NCBI RefSeq assembly: GCF_013085465.1
Contig: NZ_CP049838.1
Coordinates: 2,356,001 to 2,420,000, forward strand
Direction of reading: 5' to 3'
Length of the DNA: 64,000 bases
Origin: Streptomyces asoensis
GTDB lineage: Bacteria; Actinomycetota; Actinomycetes; Streptomycetales; Streptomycetaceae
The position numbers were made by a program, and so were the translations under genes. The notes below the pieces were generated by a model, which searched no databases, was not told the DNA's origin, and saw only the letters and a list, made by a program, of their open reading frames with translations. Positions 57,750 through 64,000 of this stretch are shown one piece after another. Positions within the stretch are counted from its first letter, which is position 1, and each line of letters opens with the position of its first letter.

Positions 57750-58556
57750 TCAGGCGGCGCTGTTCAGGACCGGCAGGTAGCCACCCGACTGGCCGGACGC
57801 GGTCGGGTGGTACGACTCACCGATGTTCAGCCAGTTGAGGCTGTGCAGCCAGGAGCTGCCGGAGCAGATCTCGTGGCCGTTGAACGGGGTGCGGACGTCG
57901 CCGAAGACGAAGCCGTGGGCGGCGGCGCGGTTGGCGGTCGCGGCGTCGAGGTAGTCGGCCGCGTTGTTGATGGCGGAGCGCTTGGTCTCGGACAGGCCCA
58001 GGCAGACCGTGCCGAGCTTGTAGAAGCGGGGGTAACCGATGACGACGACGCGCGCGTTGGGCGCCTTGGCGCGGATCGTGGAGTAGACGGTGTCGAGTCT
58101 GCCGGGGAGCGTCGAGTCGACGTAGGCCCTGGCCGTGTTGATGCGGGACAGACAGGTGCTGTCGGAGCCGGTGACGCAGGTCGTCATGACGTCGGCGAAG
58201 CCCGCGTCGTTGCCGCCGACGGTGATGGAGACCAGGCCGGTCGAGGAGTTCAGGCCGCCGAGCTGACTCGCCAGAACTTCATCCGTTCGGGCGCCGGAAC
58301 AAGCCGCGAAGGTGAACGACGAGGGGGCGTGGGCGGCGTTCCAGAGGTACGGATACGCCTTGGTGCTGCGCTTGCAGTTGCCGCTGGAGCTGATGTAGCT
58401 GCCCGCGCCGACACCGGAGGAGTAGGAGTCCCCCAGCGCCACATAGCCACCTGTGGCTGCGAGTTGGGCGCCCTGCGCCGAGGCCGCCCCGGTGAGGGCG
58501 GTGCCGAGGGCGAGGAGGAGTGAGCTCACGAATACGACAAGTCGGGAACGTCTCAT
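57750..58556 (-). CDS. Secreted GDSL/SGNH lipase-esterase (S. rimosus lipase type)
   Basis: 268 residues, the exact length of the S. rimosus lipase precursor as I remember it. A signal peptide ends about residue 27. SGNH blocks: YVALGDSYSSGVGAGSY (Ser44 nucleophile), GGNDAGFADVMTTC (block III Asn/Gly), and SYHPTASGQ (block V His). Cys pairs that stabilise the fold are present (GNCKRSTKAYPYL, CSGART, TVCLGLSE, HEICSGSSW). Enzymes of this type hydrolyse lipids, phospholipids and esters outside the cell. ATG 58556 with GGGAGG. Divergent from the subtilase. Confidence 0.94.
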   Translation of the reverse strand: MRRSRLVVFVSSLLLALGTALTGAASAQGAQLAATGGYVALGDSYSSGVGAGSYISSSGNCKRSTKAYPYLWNAAHAPSSFTFAACSGARTDEVLASQLGGLNSSTGLVSITVGGNDAGFADVMTTCVTGSDSTCLSRINTARAYVDSTLPGRLDTVYSTIRAKAPNARVVVIGYPRFYKLGTVCLGLSETKRSAINNAADYLDAATANRAAAHGFVFGDVRTPFNGHEICSGSSWLHSLNWLNIGESYHPTASGQSGGYLPVLNSAA

Positions 58557-58866
58557 GGAACCTCCCTTAGCAGGATCTCTGCCACCACGTTCGTAGCAAC
58601 TACGCGTGTTGACGGGAAGTGTCCATGCCAAGACTTTCTGGCTCCTATCGGGATCGTTCACACCCCCTTTGTGGGGTTGGTGTTGCGTGCTCATGTCAAG
58701 GTTGTTGACAACCCCTCAACTCCCTTGTTCTACGCACGTAGATGGCTGAGGCTTTACCCAGCCGAGAACGGAACGCGACGTTCGAGGCCGTGTGTGCGAC
58801 CGCGCACTCCCCCACAGCCGTGCGCCCGACCCAGGCGCACGCTGCCTAGAGGAGGACTCCCTCGTA
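58557..58866. promoter_or_regulatory. 310-base divergent spacer between lipase and subtilase genes
   Basis: No gene seen. It contains a 14-base dyad GGTTGTTGACAACC (58700-58713) that also contains TTGACA (58705-58710), a good -35 box for the rightward subtilase; no clear -10 stands at the right distance (the nearest is TTCTAC). The region is AT-richer than average. The dyad could be an operator covering the -35. Confidence 0.4.
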
Positions 58867-60075
58867 ATGGCACAACTGCGTAGCAACAAGGCCCGCATCA
58901 CCGCCGCAGCCACCGTGGCGGCCGCCGCCCTCGTCGGCGGGCTCACCGCGCTCCCCGCCCAGGCCGCTCCGGCCGAGGGCAAGGTCCTCGCGGCCGGCTC
59001 CCCCACCGCCGTCAAGGACAGCTACATCGTCACCCTGAAGTCGCAGGCGGGCTTCAAGGCGTCCTCGGCCACCGGCAAGAACCTCGTCAAGGGCTACGGC
59101 GGCACCGTCGGAAAGACGTTCGGCTCCGCGCTGAACGGCTACACCGCCACCCTCTCCGCCACCGAGGCCAGGAGACTCGCCGCGGACCCGGCGGTCGCCA
59201 CCGTCGAGCAGAACCAGACCGTCCGGGTGAGCGACACGACGCAGTCGAGCGCCCCCTGGGGCCTGGACCGCGTCGACCAGACCTCGCTCCCGCTGTCCGG
59301 CACGTACACCTACCCGGACACCGCCGGCAGCGGTGTCACCGCGTACGTCATCGACACCGGCGTCCGCATCACCCACTCCCAGATCAGCGGCCGGGCCTCC
59401 TACGGCTACGACGCCGTCGACGGCGACACCACCGCCTCCGACGGCAACGGTCACGGCACCCACGTGGCCACGACGATCGCGGGCTCCACCTACGGCGTTG
59501 CCAAGAAGGCGAAGATCGTGGCGGTGCGGGTGCTCGACAACGCCGGTTCCGGCACCACCGCGGGCGTCATCGCGGGCATCGACTGGGTCACCAACAACCA
59601 CTCGGGCCCCTCGGTCGCCAACCTCTCGCTCGGCGGCGGCGCGTCCACCACGCTGGACACGGCGGTGCGCAACTCCATCGCCAGCGGTGTCACCTACGCG
59701 GTGGCAGCGGGCAACAGCAGCGCCAACGCCTCCTCGTACTCCCCGGCCCGCGTCACCCAGGCCATCACCGTCGGCGCCACCACCAGCACCGACGCCAGGG
59801 CCAGCTACTCCAACTACGGCTCGGTGCTGGACATCTTCGCCCCCGGCTCCTCCATCACCGCGGGCTGGTACACCAGCGACACCGCCACGAACACCATCTC
59901 CGGTACGTCGATGGCGACCCCGCACGTCGCGGGCGCGGCCGCGGTCTACCTGGCAGGCCACACCTCGGCCACGCCGGCCCAGGTGGCCACGGCCCTGGTG
60001 AACGGCGCGACCTCGAACGTGGTCACCAGCCCGGGCACCGGCTCACCGAACAAGCTCCTCAAGATCGTCCCGTGA
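58867..60075 (+). CDS. Secreted subtilisin-like serine protease (S8, proteinase K type)
   Basis: 402 residues. A signal peptide ([23 protein letters not shown]) precedes an I9 pro-domain ([12 protein letters not shown] to VEQNQTV). The catalytic domain has Asp in AYVIDTGVR, His in [12 protein letters not shown], Asn in AVAAGNSS, and Ser in [15 protein letters not shown]. The mature end NKLLKIVP is typical of the proteinase K branch. Start ATG 58867 with GAGGAGG about 10 bases upstream. Extracellular proteolysis; a strong terminator follows the gene. Confidence 0.95.
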   Translation: MAQLRSNKARITAAATVAAAALVGGLTALPAQAAPAEGKVLAAGSPTAVKDSYIVTLKSQAGFKASSATGKNLVKGYGGTVGKTFGSALNGYTATLSATEARRLAADPAVATVEQNQTVRVSDTTQSSAPWGLDRVDQTSLPLSGTYTYPDTAGSGVTAYVIDTGVRITHSQISGRASYGYDAVDGDTTASDGNGHGTHVATTIAGSTYGVAKKAKIVAVRVLDNAGSGTTAGVIAGIDWVTNNHSGPSVANLSLGGGASTTLDTAVRNSIASGVTYAVAAGNSSANASSYSPARVTQAITVGATTSTDARASYSNYGSVLDIFAPGSSITAGWYTSDTATNTISGTSMATPHVAGAAAVYLAGHTSATPAQVATALVNGATSNVVTSPGTGSPNKLLKIVP

Positions 60076-60118
60076 CCCCCGCGGTACCGATCCCCGCGGT
60101 ACCGACCCTTGCGGTACT
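60074..60118. repeat. 15-base triplicate repeat after the subtilase stop
   Basis: Three head-to-tail units: GACCCCCGCGGTACC, GATCCCCGCGGTACC, GACCCTTGCGGTACT, beginning in the stop codon. GCGGTACCG is self-complementary in part, so the array could also fold. Confidence 0.75.
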
Positions 60119-60131
60119 GATCTGAACCACC

Positions 60132-60164
60132 GTTCCCCGGAGGCCTCCATGACCTCCGGGGAAC
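60132..60164. terminator. Rho-independent-type terminator of the subtilase gene
   Basis: GTTCCCCGGAGG (60132-60143) pairs perfectly with CCTCCGGGGAAC (60153-60164) around a 9-base loop, then ACTTTTGTT, a short T-run. 57 bases after the stop. Confidence 0.88.
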
Positions 60165-60595
60165 ACTTTTGTTCGCTCCCGTGTCCGTTCCTGTGCCGGT
60201 TCCTTTCGAGGGGACGCATCATTCTGTAACGGTCAAACGAACAAAAAGGTGAGTGGGGCGCCAAGGGCTTGCCATCCGGGCGTAATCATCAATACCGTCA
60301 TACATCTCACTCGCATCGGACCGTCGGCAACGGCTCCAGGGGAGGGCTCAGGGACCGCGGCGGTATCGGGGCGGGAGCGCGGTAGGGGGGTGCCGAGCTC
60401 GGTGACCGCACTGGTGACCGGGCCGTGCCGCGCGGTCGGCTGCCGTCCTTCGACGGTGGCCGGTCAGTTTTGCCAGCTCACCCGTGTCTGCGCGGAGACG
60501 ACTCCGCCATGGGTGAGAAACCCCCCTTTCGAACCGGACGTGGATTCCGGGCCGCCCAGGGGCGGGCGGCCCACCGGACGAGAGGGACCAGACTC
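60165..60595. promoter_or_regulatory. Long leader upstream of the glycosyltransferase operon
   Basis: Between the terminator and the first glycosyltransferase there are 431 bases with no gene. It has an AT-rich stretch (60220-60250, GTAACGGTCAAACGAAC) and a possible sigma-70-type promoter: TTGCCA at 60269-60274 and TACCGT at 60293-60298, 18 bases apart. This would give a ~290-base leader with no recognised structure. Confidence 0.45.
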
Positions 60596-61426
60596 ATGAG
60601 TTCCGTTCTGCAACCGGCGACATCGGGCCAGGATCTCGAAAGCCCGTCGACCGTCGGCAAGTACCGGCCCATCACCTCGCACCTGGCCATCACGCCACCG
60701 GTGAGCGTGGTCATCCCCGCGATGAACGAGGCCGAGAACCTTCCGTACGTGTTCAAGACGCTGCCGGACTGGATCCACGAGGTGGTCCTGGTCGACGGCA
60801 ACTCCACCGACGACACCGTGCAGGTCGCGCGTGATCTGTGGCCCGGCGTCAAGGTCGTCGGACAGCAGGGCCGGGGCAAGGGCGACGCCCTGATCACCGG
60901 CTTCGAGGCGTGCAGCGGCGACATCATCGTGATGGTCGACGCGGACGGCTCGGCCGACGGCAACGAGATCGTGTCGTACGTCTCCGCCCTCGTCTCCGGC
61001 GCGGACTTCGCCAAGGGCTCCCGCTTCGCCAACGGCGGCGGCACCGACGACATGACCTTCATCCGCTGGCTCGGCAACCGGGTCCTGTGCGCCATCGTCA
61101 ACCGCAAGTTCGGCGCCCGCTACACCGACCTGTGCTACGGCTACAACGCGTTCTGGCGGCACTGCCTGGACAAGATCGAGCTGGACTGCACCGGCTTCGA
61201 GGTCGAGACCCTGATGAACATCCGGGTCGTCAAGGCCGGCCTGAAGGTGCAGGAGATCCCCAGCCACGAGTACCTGCGCATCCACGGCGTCAGCAATCTG
61301 CGCGCCGTCCGCGACGGGCTGCGTGTGCTGCGGGTGATCCTCAAGGAACGGTCGAACCGGCGTGCGCTGCGCCGGCTGACCCGCCGCTCGCCGATGCTCG
61401 ACTCGGTCCGGGGAGAGGCGTCTTGA
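60596..61426 (+). CDS. Family 2 glycosyltransferase (dolichol-phosphate-mannose synthase-like)
   Basis: 276 residues. GT-A fold: SVVIPAMNEAENLPYVF, VDGNSTDDTVQVA, the metal DXD in VMVDADGSADGNEI, and GFEVETLMNIRVVKAGLKVQEIPSHEYLRIHG. Lacks a transmembrane region, so cytosolic or peripheral. It would transfer a sugar to a lipid carrier. ATG 60596 with GAGAGGG upstream. Start of a three-gene set with another GT2 and a deacetylase, joined by 4-base overlaps. Confidence 0.9.
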   Translation: MSSVLQPATSGQDLESPSTVGKYRPITSHLAITPPVSVVIPAMNEAENLPYVFKTLPDWIHEVVLVDGNSTDDTVQVARDLWPGVKVVGQQGRGKGDALITGFEACSGDIIVMVDADGSADGNEIVSYVSALVSGADFAKGSRFANGGGTDDMTFIRWLGNRVLCAIVNRKFGARYTDLCYGYNAFWRHCLDKIELDCTGFEVETLMNIRVVKAGLKVQEIPSHEYLRIHGVSNLRAVRDGLRVLRVILKERSNRRALRRLTRRSPMLDSVRGEAS

Positions 61427-62421
61427 GCACGATCGACGTCTCCGTCGTCATCTGTGTGTACACCGAGGACCGCTGGGAGGACATCCTCGCGGCGGTCGCC
61501 TCGGTGCGGGCGCAGACCCACCCGGCCCTGGAGACCCTGCTCGTCGTCGACCACAACCCGACGCTCCTGGACCGGCTGAGGAGCGAGTACAAGGAGACCG
61601 ACGAGGTGCGGGTGCTGCCCAACGCGGGCCCGCGCGGTCTGTCGGCCGGCCGCAACACCGGCATCGCCGCCTCCCGGGGCGAGGTCGTCGCCTTCCTCGA
61701 CGACGACGCCGTCGCCGAACGGGACTGGCTGCGCCGGTTCGCCGACCCGTACTCCGATCCCCGGGTCCTGGCCGTGGGCGGCCGGGCGGTGCCCGTCTGG
61801 TCCTCCGGACGGCGGCCCGACTGGTTCCCCGAGGAGTTCGACTGGGTGGTGGGCTGCTCCTACCGGGGCCTGCCGCCCGGCCGGGTCCGGGTGCGCAACA
61901 TCCTCGGCGGGAACGCCTCCTTCCGGCGTACCGCGTTCGACTTCGTGGGCGGCTTCGCCACCGGCATCGGACGCGACGGCAACAAACGCCCGATGGGCGG
62001 CGAGGAGACGGATCTGTGCATCCGGCTCAGCCGCGCGAGACCCGACGCGATCCTGCTGATGGACGACCGCGCGGTGATCCACCACAAGGTGCCCGAGGCG
62101 CGCGAGCACTTCGGGTACTTCCGCACGCGCACCTACGCCGAGGGCCTGTCGAAGGCGCTCGTCGCGCGCAGCGTCGGCGTCGACAAGGGGCTGGAGTCCG
62201 AACGCCGGTACGCCACCCGGGTGTTGCCGGCCGGTGTGGTCCGCGGACTGCGCGACCAGCTGCTGGCCCGGCCCGGCGGGGCCCGGCGGGCGGCCGCGAT
62301 CGTCGCCGGGGTGCTGACGGCGGCCGGCGGGTACCTGGTCGGCAGCATGCGGGCGCGGCGGGCGGGGACGACGTTCGCCGTGGTACCGATCCCGGTGGAC
62401 CAGGTGGAGCGGGCCGCATGA
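61423..62421 (+). CDS. Family 2 glycosyltransferase with C-terminal extension
   Basis: 332 residues from a TTG start at 61423 that overlaps the previous stop by 4 bases; GGGGAGAGG stands upstream. GT2 landmarks: VSVVICVYTEDRWEDI, LVVDHNPT, GRNTGIAASRGEVVAFLDDDAV (DXD-like), and RNILGGNASFRRTAFDFVGGF, GGEETDLCIRLSR. The C-terminal ~60 residues contain a hydrophobic stretch AAAIVAGVLTAAGGYLVGSM that could be a membrane anchor. Resembles exopolysaccharide GT2 enzymes of the ExoA/ succinoglycan type. Sugar unknown. Confidence 0.88.
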   Translation: MSTIDVSVVICVYTEDRWEDILAAVASVRAQTHPALETLLVVDHNPTLLDRLRSEYKETDEVRVLPNAGPRGLSAGRNTGIAASRGEVVAFLDDDAVAERDWLRRFADPYSDPRVLAVGGRAVPVWSSGRRPDWFPEEFDWVVGCSYRGLPPGRVRVRNILGGNASFRRTAFDFVGGFATGIGRDGNKRPMGGEETDLCIRLSRARPDAILLMDDRAVIHHKVPEAREHFGYFRTRTYAEGLSKALVARSVGVDKGLESERRYATRVLPAGVVRGLRDQLLARPGGARRAAAIVAGVLTAAGGYLVGSMRARRAGTTFAVVPIPVDQVERAA

Positions 62422-63203
62422 CAGGGGCGCGCGTGCCGATCCTCATGTACCACGCGGTGGCCGCCGACCCGAACGACGCCACCCGCACCCTCTCGGTCAC
62501 ACCCGAGGCGTTCGCCGAACAGATGGCGGTGCTCGCGGACCGGGGTCTGACCCCGCTCACCACCGCCGACCTGGCGGCCCGTTGGCGGTCCGGCCGGCCG
62601 CTGCCGGTCCGCCCGGTCCTGATCACCTTCGACGACGGCTACGAGGGCGTGCACCGGCACGCCCTCCCGGCGCTGGCCGAGCACGGCTTCCCGGCCACGC
62701 TGTTCGTCACCACCGGCTGGGTCCGGGGCGCCTACGACACCGGGGGCGGCCTGGACACCATGCTGGACTGGCGGCAGGTGCGCTCACTGGCGGACAGCGG
62801 CGTGGAGATCGGCGGCCACAGCCACACCCATCCGCAGCTCGACCAGCTGGACGACGCCCGGCTGCGCGCCGAGCTGATCCGCTGCCGGGACATCGTCGCC
62901 GACGAACTGGGCACCCCGCCCGTGTCGTTCGCCTACCCGTACGGCTACTCCAGCCGCCGGGTGCGCACGGCGGTACGCGGACACGGGTTCGCCCAGGCGC
63001 TCGCCGTGGGCAACTCCCTCGCCCACCGCGCCCAGGGGCCGTACGCCCTGCGGCGGGTGACGGTACGGCGCACCACGGACGCCGAGGAGTTCGCACGGCT
63101 CGTCGACGGTCGGGCGATCGGCCGGACGTTCGCGAGGGACCGGGCGCTCACCAAGGGGTACGCCGTGGTGCGGCGGACCCGCCGACTGCGGCGACCGGTC
63201 TGA
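62418..63203 (+). CDS. Polysaccharide deacetylase (NodB/CE4)
   Basis: 261 residues from an ATG that overlaps the previous stop by 4 bases. NodB homology domain: VPILMYHAVA, then motif 1 ITFDDGYEG (first Asp catalytic, second metal ligand), motif 2 IGGHSHTHPQLDQL (two His ligands), and motif 3-like FAYPYGYSSRRVRTA. The enzyme removes N- or O-acetyl groups from a polysaccharide. No signal peptide is seen, so it may act inside on lipid-linked intermediates or be exported otherwise. Genetic coupling to two GT2 genes points to a small exopolysaccharide or cell-wall glycan. Confidence 0.9.
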   Translation: MTGARVPILMYHAVAADPNDATRTLSVTPEAFAEQMAVLADRGLTPLTTADLAARWRSGRPLPVRPVLITFDDGYEGVHRHALPALAEHGFPATLFVTTGWVRGAYDTGGGLDTMLDWRQVRSLADSGVEIGGHSHTHPQLDQLDDARLRAELIRCRDIVADELGTPPVSFAYPYGYSSRRVRTAVRGHGFAQALAVGNSLAHRAQGPYALRRVTVRRTTDAEEFARLVDGRAIGRTFARDRALTKGYAVVRRTRRLRRPV

Positions 63204-63347
63204 CGGGTGGCCCCGGCCGAGCCTGCCGGGGCCACGCGCACACAGCGGGGCCGGTTGCCCGCATTGGGCCCGCCCGACACACCGGGCGTACCTCGCGCGC
63301 TGCGGAAACCGGGTGCGGACGACGCTCTTGTGCCGGATCATGGCGGC

Positions 63348-64000
63348 ATGTCCGTACCCCCGCACGACGCACTGCCGATCCGGCTCAACGTCGACGACTC
63401 CGACTCCCCGTCCGATGTCGTCGACGCGCTGTTCCTCGGCCGCTTCGCGACGGGTGAGCAGCCGTACTCGCACGCGGTGAACATCGACCGCGTGCGCTCC
63501 GGCGCGACCCTGCTGCCACCGCACGCCCGCGTGCTGCGCGTCGCCCGGGACGAGGACCGCAGCGCCACCCTGGCCGAGGGCGACGGCTGGACCCTGCTGG
63601 TCTCCCGCTGGAACCGCGGGGCCGACGTCACGGTCACCGCGACCACCGCCGAACTGGCCGCGCAGGTGCTCGACCAGGCCACCGACGGTGCGGCGGACGA
63701 ACCCGAGCCGCAGCCGGAGAACGTGACCATGGGCTTCTGGTACGTCTCCCCGCGGCGCGGCCCGCACCGCACCACCCGGCAGATCTCCGCGGGCACCTGG
63801 GACGAGGTGCGCCCCAACTACACGGCGCCCGTCGCCGAGGCGATGGACCACCTGATGGGGACGACCCCGCAGGACATCGCCGGCCGGCTGCTCCTGCTGC
63901 ATGGCCCGCCCGGCACCGGCAAGACCTCGGCGCTGCGCACGCTGGCCCGCTCCTGGCGGGAGTGGTGCCAGGTGGACTGCGTCCTGGATCCCGAGCGGCT
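63348..64000 (+). CDS. AAA family ATPase (DUF5925-type N terminus), truncated by the window
   Basis: 217 residues are visible before the right end. The N-terminal ~165 residues fit the DUF5925 type as I recall it: IRLNVDDSDSPSDVVDALFLGRFATGEQPYSH, LRVARDEDRSATLAEGDGWTLLVSRW. The Walker A motif GPPGTGKTSALRTLA follows at about 186-200, so the AAA module begins just before the window end. Function unknown. ATG 63348 precedes SVPPHDALPIRLNVDD. Upstream lies a 144-base gap after the deacetylase. Confidence 0.85.
   Translation, partial: MSVPPHDALPIRLNVDDSDSPSDVVDALFLGRFATGEQPYSHAVNIDRVRSGATLLPPHARVLRVARDEDRSATLAEGDGWTLLVSRWNRGADVTVTATTAELAAQVLDQATDGAADEPEPQPENVTMGFWYVSPRRGPHRTTRQISAGTWDEVRPNYTAPVAEAMDHLMGTTPQDIAGRLLLLHGPPGTGKTSALRTLARSWREWCQVDCVLDPER

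Noticed and set aside
1..64000. Mobile elements, prophage, rRNA or tRNA genes
   Set aside because: No transposase, integrase, att-like repeats, rRNA or recognisable tRNA cloverleaf was seen; tRNA absence was judged by eye only and tRNAscan would settle it.

Overview
The window is chromosomal DNA of a high-GC actinomycete, almost certainly a Streptomyces. Third codon positions are nearly all G or C, many starts are GTG, and the gene set is typical of the genus: many TetR and GntR regulators, an ECF sigma/anti-sigma pair, a class F sortase, an S. rimosus-type GDSL lipase, a penicillin acylase homologue and homogentisate dioxygenase. I found no insertion sequence, prophage, CRISPR array, rRNA or tRNA. 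Gene order reads as ordinary core-to-arm chromosome. Both ends cut a gene: an M1 metallopeptidase at the left and an AAA ATPase at the right.

Layout. 1-6.3 kb: metallopeptidase end, a YchJ-type protein, then a gluconate/L-idonate unit (FadR-type regulator divergent from gluconokinase, gluconate permease, SDR and zinc dehydrogenase). 6.3-12.8 kb: a Tat-exported sulfite-oxidase-like molybdoenzyme with its cytochrome b, a helical-repeat protein, a DMT transporter, a Nudix hydrolase, two DUF202 membrane proteins, a quinone-reductase-like enzyme and a histidine-rich duplicated small protein. 12.9-18.4 kb: a five-gene acyl-CoA module (APH-type kinase, ACAD10/11-type dehydrogenase, TetR, acyl-CoA ligase, SDR) whose composition matches the levulinate/4-hydroxyacyl-CoA route. 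18.6-25.6 kb: an alpha/beta hydrolase, secreted penicillin acylase homologue, a zinc-ribbon protein, a BKACE-like enzyme and a DraRnl-type RNA ligase. 25.7-34.4 kb: SoxR, MaoC hydratase, two more TetR regulators, an acyl-CoA dehydrogenase, an EamA transporter and an alcohol/aldehyde dehydrogenase pair. 34.4-45.5 kb: orphan sugar-ABC ATPase, sortase plus likely surface substrate, MFS and citrate transporters, a molybdopterin oxidoreductase with its TetR, a lipoprotein and hmgA. 45.5-49 kb: UTRA regulator, orphan type ISP specificity-like protein, CoA transferase and a small basic protein. 49-57.7 kb: anti-sigma/sigma pair divergent from DUF4331, TPR, NicO-type metal transporter and a receptor Ser/Thr kinase. 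57.7-64 kb: secreted lipase and subtilase, then two glycosyltransferases coupled to a polysaccharide deacetylase.

A recurring theme is local control of CoA and aldehyde metabolism by TetR repressors. Four TetR genes each have a visible inverted-repeat site in a neighbouring promoter, and in three cases the same site occurs at two promoters, which lets the regulons be drawn from sequence alone. The strongest candidates for new biology are the 4-hydroxyacyl-CoA-like module, the sigma/anti-sigma/DUF4331/TPR/NicO metal locus, and the stand-alone type ISP specificity-like protein sitting directly behind hmgA. Start sites were moved inward from the longest frame wherever a better ribosome-binding site or family start was visible. 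Family assignments come from recognised motifs, not from a database search.
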